DNA of 10,502 bases from an uncultured Bacteroidales bacterium. Lineage in GTDB: Bacteria > Bacteroidota > Bacteroidia > Bacteroidales > P3. How positions within the stretch are numbered: position 1 is the first letter of the stretch; each line of letters opens with the position of its first letter. The stretch covers positions 1-10,502 of the forward strand of contig CAJOQB010000232.1 of assembly GCA_905236405.1 (NCBI GenBank), read 5' to 3'. The notes below the pieces were generated by a model. It worked only from the letters and a program-made list of their open reading frames with translations. It was not told where the DNA came from and ran no database searches. Position numbers and translations under genes: made by a program. This document shows, in pieces, positions 7,103 to 10,502 of the stretch.

Positions 7103-7121
7103 CCCCTCCCTTTGGAAGGGG
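7103..7121 (-). promoter_or_regulatory. 5' UTR hairpin of the signalling operon
   Basis: On the plus strand the sequence is CCCCTCCCTTTGGAAGGGG, with arms 7103-7110 and 7114-7121 and a 3-nt loop. The pair 7108/7116 is C/A on the plus strand but G·U in the minus-strand RNA, so the eight-pair stem forms fully only in the transcript of the left operon. It lies about 10-25 nt after the expected transcription start and about 45 nt before the ATG at 7058. It could stabilise the mRNA or regulate translation. No U-tract follows on the minus strand, so termination is less likely. Confidence 0.6.
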
Positions 7122-7135
7122 AACATCTAAAAGTG

Positions 7136-7167
7136 CAAAGATACACTATTCCCTACACTTGACCAAA
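7136..7167 (-). promoter_or_regulatory. Bacteroidota-type promoter for the 7058-2029 operon
   Basis: Reading the minus strand, TTTG (7167-7164) is followed after exactly 20 nt by TATCTTTG (7143-7136), a perfect match to the -33 TTTG / -7 TAnnTTTG consensus of the Bacteroidota primary sigma factor. Transcription should start near 7130, giving a 5' UTR of about 70 nt that includes an AT-rich stretch directly before the ATG, as is usual for leaders without a Shine-Dalgarno in this phylum. Confidence 0.82.
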
Positions 7168-7291
7168 ATTATTTTTCTTTCGTCAGAAATTCGGTTTAGA
7201 GCTATCCGCTTGCCATCATGCATCAGGAGAGAACTTCCGACCACTTCGCAATACCTACATGAGACAAATTAACACCATAATAACATAAGAT

Positions 7292-7501
7292 ATGCGGCAC
7301 AATAATATAGACAACGAAAGTATCAAGGAACCGAAAACGAACATTAGACCACTGACGATTATGAATTCTGCAATAACAATAACATTTTGGATTATAGCTG
7401 ACATCACATTGGTTTATATGTTATTTACTGCAAGCAAGTATTATGACAATATGCCTGACTATGACGCTCAAACACAGGATAACAAAGAATTAAGACCTTA
7501 G
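7292..7501 (+). CDS. Small one-TM hypothetical protein
   Basis: An ORF of 69 codons, not recognised. The predicted product has a hydrophilic N-terminus, one membrane segment around residues 27-49 (ITITFWIIADITLVYMLF core) and an acidic C-terminal tail (YDNMPDYDAQTQDNKE). ATG at 7292 is the first start; Met24 (7361), just before the membrane segment, is an alternative. Its codons are AT-rich, unlike the GC-rich genes on both sides. No promoter or ribosome-binding site is visible upstream. It ends 14 bp before the -33 box of the next gene's promoter. The coherent topology supports a real gene, but a chance ORF in AT-rich DNA cannot be excluded. Confidence 0.4.
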   Translation: MRHNNIDNESIKEPKTNIRPLTIMNSAITITFWIIADITLVYMLFTASKYYDNMPDYDAQTQDNKELRP

Positions 7502-7514
7502 TGGCTAATATATT

Positions 7515-7545
7515 TTTGCCAATCCAGATTTTCTTCGTACTTTTG
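7515..7545 (+). promoter_or_regulatory. Bacteroidota-type promoter for the cytidylate-kinase-like gene
   Basis: TTTG (7515-7518) is followed after 19 nt by TACTTTTG (7538-7545), matching the -33/-7 consensus with the right spacing. Transcription is expected near 7552, inside the palindrome CTTTTAAAAG (7548-7557), about 54 nt before the ATG at 7606. A weak purine-rich ribosome-binding site, AGAGAG, lies at 7594-7599. Confidence 0.8.
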
Positions 7546-7605
7546 CACTTTTAAAAGCAGGAAAACAAATAGCATATAATATAGTCAACTAAAAGAGAGT
7601 TAATC

Positions 7606-8235
7606 ATGAATAAAACCATCATCACCATCAACCGCGAATGCGGGAGTGGCGGCAGGGATATCGCCTGCCGTATGGGAGAAATACTCGGACTGAAGGTCTA
7701 CGACAAGGCCATCATCGAGGCCATCTGCGAGAAATACAATCTCGACAAGAAGGAAATCCAACGCATCAAGAGCCAGAAACTCAACCTGTGGGACGACCTC
7801 TGCCAGTTCTACCGCCAGTTCGGCACCGAGGGCGACAGATACCTGACAGAAAACAAGAAAGTCACCTCGCGCGAGCTCTACTACGCCGAGTCGCAAATCA
7901 TGCGAAACCTGGCCGAGCAGGAGAGCTGCATCATTGTTGGCCGCGCAGGCTTCCACATCTTCAAGGACAATCCCGACGCGATACACATCTTCCTTATTGC
8001 CGACCGCGACGTGCGCATCCGGAATATCGCTGAGCGCGAGAACCTCGACGAGCGGAATGCTGCCAAATTCATCGACGATGTCGACCGTGCCCGCGAGATT
8101 TTTACCAAAAACTTCGTCGGCGTGTCGCGCTACGATGCCCGCAACTACGACCTTGTCATCAACGTCAGCCGCTTCTCCTCCGACCAGGTCGCCACCTTCC
8201 TCGCCGAGAATATCCGTATGAAGATGGGCAATTAG
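7606..8235 (+). CDS. Cytidylate kinase-like family protein (P-loop NMP kinase)
   Basis: A 209-aa cytoplasmic protein of the cytidylate-kinase-like family (AAK-type P-loop NTPase, PF13189-like). The N-terminus ITINRECGSGGRDIACRMGEILG is the hallmark. The P-loop is GSGGRDI (13-19), where canonical Cmk has GxxGxGKG/S, so the usual lysine is replaced by Arg17. Next come VYDKAIIEAI (31-40, D-K after a short strand as in this family), a central strand ESCIIVGRAG, a strand IHIFLIADRDVRIRNIAERE resembling the LID/arginine region, and a C-terminal NYDLVINVSRFSSDQVATF. It is not the housekeeping Cmk, which is longer and has a different P-loop. The family's physiological substrate is poorly defined. It has a strong promoter upstream and is followed by the PF14262-type gene 52 bp later on the same strand. 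The antisense frame over it is open but is a coding shadow. Confidence 0.88.
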   Translation: MNKTIITINRECGSGGRDIACRMGEILGLKVYDKAIIEAICEKYNLDKKEIQRIKSQKLNLWDDLCQFYRQFGTEGDRYLTENKKVTSRELYYAESQIMRNLAEQESCIIVGRAGFHIFKDNPDAIHIFLIADRDVRIRNIAERENLDERNAAKFIDDVDRAREIFTKNFVGVSRYDARNYDLVINVSRFSSDQVATFLAENIRMKMGN

Positions 8236-8268
8236 GCTAACAGCCACTACAGCGACGGCCGAAAGTGA

Positions 8269-8285
8269 ATATTAACCGTTAATAT
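8269..8285. promoter_or_regulatory. 17-bp perfect palindrome directly before a start codon
   Basis: ATATTAACCGTTAATAT is an inverted repeat with 8-bp arms around one central C, ending 2 bp before the ATG at 8288. Its symmetry and position suit an operator for a dimeric regulator or a small hairpin covering the translation start. No promoter motif is seen in the 52-bp gap 8236-8287, so the gene may be transcribed from the promoter at 7515-7545 or from inside the kinase gene. No T-run follows, so it does not look like a terminator. Confidence 0.45.
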
Positions 8286-8287
8286 AA

Positions 8288-10249
8288 ATGAATATGAAGA
8301 AATTTCTTGTTTCAATCATTGCTCTGGCTTGCGGTGTGGCCGCTATGGCGCAGAGCGACTACGGCGTTAATGTCGTCTTCAACGGCGACACCGCCACGGT
8401 CAGCGTGGGCGACAGCGCAGCGCAGTACCTGACCGTCAGCCAGCAGGGGGCGCATGTCTCCATCGCGCAGGGCAGCAATCTCGCCAATGAGATTACCTAC
8501 AACCTCAGCGGCACGTCGACCGACGGCGGCTTCTACATGGCGGGCTCCTACAAGGCCACCATCGAGCTCAACGGCCTTACGCTGACCAACGTCTCGGCTG
8601 TCTACAGCGGCGCGGCGGTGCATATCCAGAACGGCAAGCGCATCAACGTGAAGGTCGTCACCGGCACCGAGAACACCCTCGTCGATGCTGCCAGCGGCTC
8701 GCAGAAGGGCTGCCTCTACGTCAAGGGCCACGCCGAATTCAAGCAGTATGGCACCCTCAACGTTGTTGGCAATGTGAAGCACGCCATCAAAGCCGGCGAG
8801 TATATCACGCTGAAGAACGCCACCCTCAACATCACTTCCGCTGCAGGCGACGGCATCTCATGCAACCAGTATTTCATGATGGAGAGCGGCACCATCAACA
8901 TCAGCGGCACAGAGGATGACGGCATCCAGTGCGACATCGACGGCGACGCCTCGACGGGCGAACAGGCCGACCATGAGGATGAGGACAGCGGCAATATCTA
9001 TATCAGCGGCGGCACCATCACCATCAACTGCGCCGGCATTGCCGCCAAGGGCATCAAGAGTGCCGGCGACATATTCATTAATGACGAAGCTGTCATCGAT
9101 GTGACAACTACCGGCAAGGGCATGTGGGATACCGTCGACCTGGAAACCAAGGCAGCCTGCTGCATCAGCGCCGACCGCAACATCACCATCGACGACGGAA
9201 CTCTCACGCTCACTGCCACCGGCTCTGGCGGCAAGGGAATGAAGTGCGACAGCATCCTCACCATCAGCGGTGGCGATATCACCGTGAGCACCAGCGGCGG
9301 CCTCTACTACAACAACGGCTCGACCGAGAACACTAACTATACCGGCAACACCGACCACATCAGCAGCAGCTACTACTCTTCGCCTAAGGGCATCAAGGCT
9401 GGCCTGAAGACCGAGGTGGGCACCAACAGTTACACCTATAGTGGAGCCATTGTTATCCACGGTGGTAAAATCAAGGTCACCACCACCGGCACCAACGGTG
9501 AGGGCATTGAAAGCAAGAACACTCTGGATATCTATGGCGGAGAGATATATGTCAACTCCTACGACGACGGCATCAACTCGGCACAAAACATGCTTATATT
9601 CGGTGGCTACGTCTATGCGCATTCCAACAACAACGACGGCCTCGACGCCAACGGCAACCTCTACATCAACGGTGGCCTCGTCTATGCCATCGGCGCCCGC
9701 TCACCTGAGCTGGCCATCGACGCCAACAGCGAGGAGGGCAAGAAGGTCTACATCAGCGGCGGCGTTGTTATTGCCGTCGGCGGCATAGAGAATGCCAGAG
9801 AAATCAACCAGCCATATATCCAGTCTTCCTCAATCAGTAGCAATAGTTGGTACACCGTCACCTACGGCGACGATGCTGTGGCCTTCTATACACCCACCAT
9901 CAGCACCGGCGGCGGCCCTGGCGGCGGTGGCCCCGGTGGTGGCGGTCCTGGTGGCGGCGGCCCCGGTGGCGGCGGCAGCTCGACTACATTCATCTCCGCC
10001 CCCACAACCCCATCGCTCGCCACCGGCAATAACGTCAGCGACGGCACCTCTTACTTCGAGGGCAACTGCGTTGTCGCTAATAACGGAGGCACCACAGGCA
10101 TCGAGGCAATTGACTCAAACAGTCAAGCAATCAAGCAATCAGACAATAGAGTCTTCACCATCGACGGTCGCTACCTCGGCACCGAAGTCCCCGCCACCTT
10201 CCGCGGCATCTACCTCCAGAACGGCCAGAAACACCTGAAGCTTCAATAA
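8288..10249 (+). CDS. Secreted beta-helical carbohydrate-binding protein (PF14262/Cthe_2159-like) with Gly-Pro linker and T9SS-like tail
   Basis: A 653-aa predicted exported protein. The signal peptide is MNMKKFLVSIIALACGVAAM with cleavage near residue 21 (AMAQ). Residues about 50-520 consist of repeated short turns of the type AAGDGIS, TEDDGIQCD, AAKGIKSAGDI, GGKGMKCDS, TNGEGIESKNTLDIYGGEI and NNDGLDANGNLYINGG. This is the pattern of a right-handed parallel beta-helix with Asp/Asn-rich, probably calcium-binding, turns, as in the Cthe_2159 polysaccharide-binding family. Residues 541-564 are a (GGGGP) repeat linker. The last 35 residues (VFTIDGRYLG, FRGIYLQNGQKHLKL) resemble the short C-terminal sorting tails of Bacteroidota cell-surface proteins. 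The start could be Met1 (8288) or Met3 (8294). No catalytic motif is evident, so binding or adhesion is more likely than cleavage. A strong hairpin follows the stop. Confidence 0.85.
   Translation: MNMKKFLVSIIALACGVAAMAQSDYGVNVVFNGDTATVSVGDSAAQYLTVSQQGAHVSIAQGSNLANEITYNLSGTSTDGGFYMAGSYKATIELNGLTLTNVSAVYSGAAVHIQNGKRINVKVVTGTENTLVDAASGSQKGCLYVKGHAEFKQYGTLNVVGNVKHAIKAGEYITLKNATLNITSAAGDGISCNQYFMMESGTINISGTEDDGIQCDIDGDASTGEQADHEDEDSGNIYISGGTITINCAGIAAKGIKSAGDIFINDEAVIDVTTTGKGMWDTVDLETKAACCISADRNITIDDGTLTLTATGSGGKGMKCDSILTISGGDITVSTSGGLYYNNGSTENTNYTGNTDHISSSYYSSPKGIKAGLKTEVGTNSYTYSGAIVIHGGKIKVTTTGTNGEGIESKNTLDIYGGEIYVNSYDDGINSAQNMLIFGGYVYAHSNNNDGLDANGNLYINGGLVYAIGARSPELAIDANSEEGKKVYISGGVVIAVGGIENAREINQPYIQSSSISSNSWYTVTYGDDAVAFYTPTISTGGGPGGGGPGGGGPGGGGPGGGGSSTTFISAPTTPSLATGNNVSDGTSYFEGNCVVANNGGTTGIEAIDSNSQAIKQSDNRVFTIDGRYLGTEVPATFRGIYLQNGQKHLKLQ
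9908..9979 (+). repeat. 15-bp in-frame tandem repeat encoding GGGGP units
   Basis: Five consecutive units: GGGP (9908-9919), GGGGP (9920-9934, 9935-9949, 9950-9964) and GGGGS (9965-9979). The units differ mainly at synonymous third positions (GGC/GGT, CCT/CCC), so the peptide repeat is better conserved than the DNA. It forms a flexible linker between the beta-helix and the C-terminal part and could vary in copy number by slippage. Confidence 0.85.
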
Positions 10250-10251
10250 TC

Positions 10252-10284
10252 GACGGACCGGAGCCTCCCCGACTCCGGTCCGTC
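10252..10284 (+). terminator. Strong hairpin after the PF14262-like gene
   Basis: GACGGACCGGAG (10252-10263) pairs perfectly with CTCCGGTCCGTC (10273-10284) around a 9-nt loop, starting 2 bp after the TAA stop. The downstream sequence is C/T-rich (TCCTCTCCGTCC) without a proper U-tract, so it is a likely but non-classical terminator or 3' mRNA stabiliser. Confidence 0.7.
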
Positions 10285-10309
10285 TCCTCTCCGTCCTCCC
10301 TCCGACTAA

Positions 10310-10389
10310 AACCGTAGAACAACCGTAGAACAGTCGGAGCGACTACGGAGCGACTACAGCCTGGGTACGAAAAACTGTGTACGAAAAAA
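10310..10389. repeat. Cluster of three short direct duplications
   Basis: AACCGTAGAAC occurs twice in tandem (10310-10320, 10321-10331). GGAGCGACTAC occurs twice in tandem (10336-10346, 10347-10357). GTACGAAAAA occurs twice with a 14-bp period (10365-10374, 10379-10388). They fill the gap between the end of the secreted-protein gene and the tRNA terminator. Confidence 0.7.
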
Positions 10390-10412
10390 GGCGGTTGAAA
10401 ACAACCGCCTTT
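10384..10412 (-). terminator. Intrinsic terminator of the tRNA-Leu transcript
   Basis: An 11-bp perfect stem, AAAGGCGGTTG (10387-10397) with CAACCGCCTTT (10402-10412), around an AAAA loop (TTTT in the minus RNA). On the minus strand it ends in CCGCCTTTTTTCG, a G/C stem with a six-T run, 6 bp after the tRNA 3' end. Confidence 0.88.
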
Positions 10413-10418
10413 CTCTTG

Positions 10419-10501
10419 TACCCCGGGAGGGACTTGAACCCTCACGCCCTTGCGAGCAGCAGATTTTGAGTCTACCGTGTCTACCATTCCACCACCAGGG
10501 C
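10419..10501 (-). tRNA. tRNA-Leu (anticodon CAA)
   Basis: Read on the minus strand, the 83-nt gene starts GCCCTGG at 10501 and pairs with the 3' CCGGGGT (G1·U72 and one G·U), with discriminator A at 10419. The anticodon stem GTAGA/TCTGC encloses the loop CTCAAAA, giving anticodon CAA, which reads UUG (Leu). The extended variable arm (TGCTCGCAAGGGCGT) is typical of class II tRNAs, and the T arm is GAGGG-TTCAAGT-CCCTC. The 3' CCA is not encoded (CAA follows). Only one base of upstream sequence is in the window, so its promoter is not visible. Confidence 0.95.
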
Positions 10502-10502
10502 A

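Larger units (their letters stand above)
7059..7605. other. AT-rich divergent intergenic region with two outward promoters
   Basis: The 547-bp region separates the minus-strand signalling operon from the plus-strand cytidylate-kinase-like gene and is much richer in A/T than the flanking genes. It contains a promoter and 5' UTR hairpin for the left operon (7103-7167), a small plus-strand ORF (7292-7501), and a promoter for the right gene (7515-7545). In 7170-7290 I see no motif, repeat or RNA gene I can support. Confidence 0.7.

Noticed and set aside
7600..8247. 215-codon open frame on the minus strand, fully antisense to the cytidylate-kinase-like gene
   Set aside because: The product is a low-complexity Val/Ala/Asp/Glu/Leu string with no motif, while the plus-strand frame has family motifs and a good promoter. 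This is a codon-bias shadow.
8858..9622. 254-codon open frame on the minus strand
   Set aside because: Antisense to the repetitive beta-helix gene. The Val/Ala/Asp-rich product mirrors its Gly/Asp/Ile turns, and no start signals are visible.
10419..10501. tRNA-Leu as an integration site for a mobile element
   Set aside because: No integrase, no duplicated tRNA 3' end and no other mobility gene are present in the window.
1..10502. CRISPR array, insertion sequence or prophage content
   Set aside because: No regularly spaced repeats, no transposase or phage motifs and no flanking inverted repeats with target duplications were seen.

Overview
The window looks like a chromosomal segment from a Bacteroidota bacterium, most likely order Bacteroidales (a Prevotella- or Bacteroides-like gut organism; genus not determinable here). 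The evidence is two promoters of the Bacteroidota form (-33 TTTG, about 20 nt spacer, -7 TAnnTTTG), start codons with no or weak Shine-Dalgarno sequences, a secreted protein ending in a T9SS-like C-terminal tail, and the style of the RND efflux genes. Coding DNA is moderately GC-rich, while the central intergenic region is AT-rich.

Layout. From 7058 down to 1, everything large is on the minus strand. 7058-2029 is a tightly packed six-gene set with overlaps or gaps of at most 15 bp. In transcription order it encodes a multi-pass membrane protein, a membrane sensor phosphatase (extracytoplasmic region, HAMP, SpoIIE/RsbU-type PP2C), an RsbW-like HATPase kinase, a STAS anti-sigma-antagonist-like protein, a RelA/SpoT-type (p)ppGpp synthetase and a Mesh1/SpoT-type HD hydrolase. 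After a 133-bp spacer come an RND efflux adaptor lipoprotein and the first 283 codons of an RND permease that runs off the left edge. The permease reading frame has no stop inside the window. 7059-7605 is a divergent regulatory region with a promoter facing each way and a small one-TM ORF (7292-7501). On the plus strand follow a cytidylate-kinase-like protein (7606-8235) and a secreted beta-helical PF14262-type carbohydrate-binding protein (8288-10249), which ends in a strong hairpin. At the right edge is a minus-strand tRNA-Leu(CAA) with its own terminator.

How the genes may work together. The most notable content is a complete partner-switching cassette (phosphatase, kinase, STAS switch) in one apparent operon with an alarmone synthetase/hydrolase pair. 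A signal sensed at the membrane could set the STAS phosphorylation state and, directly or through an unidentified partner, tune (p)ppGpp synthesis or breakdown. No sigma factor is encoded in the cassette, so its output is open. Functional coupling is inference from gene order; the individual family assignments rest on visible motifs.
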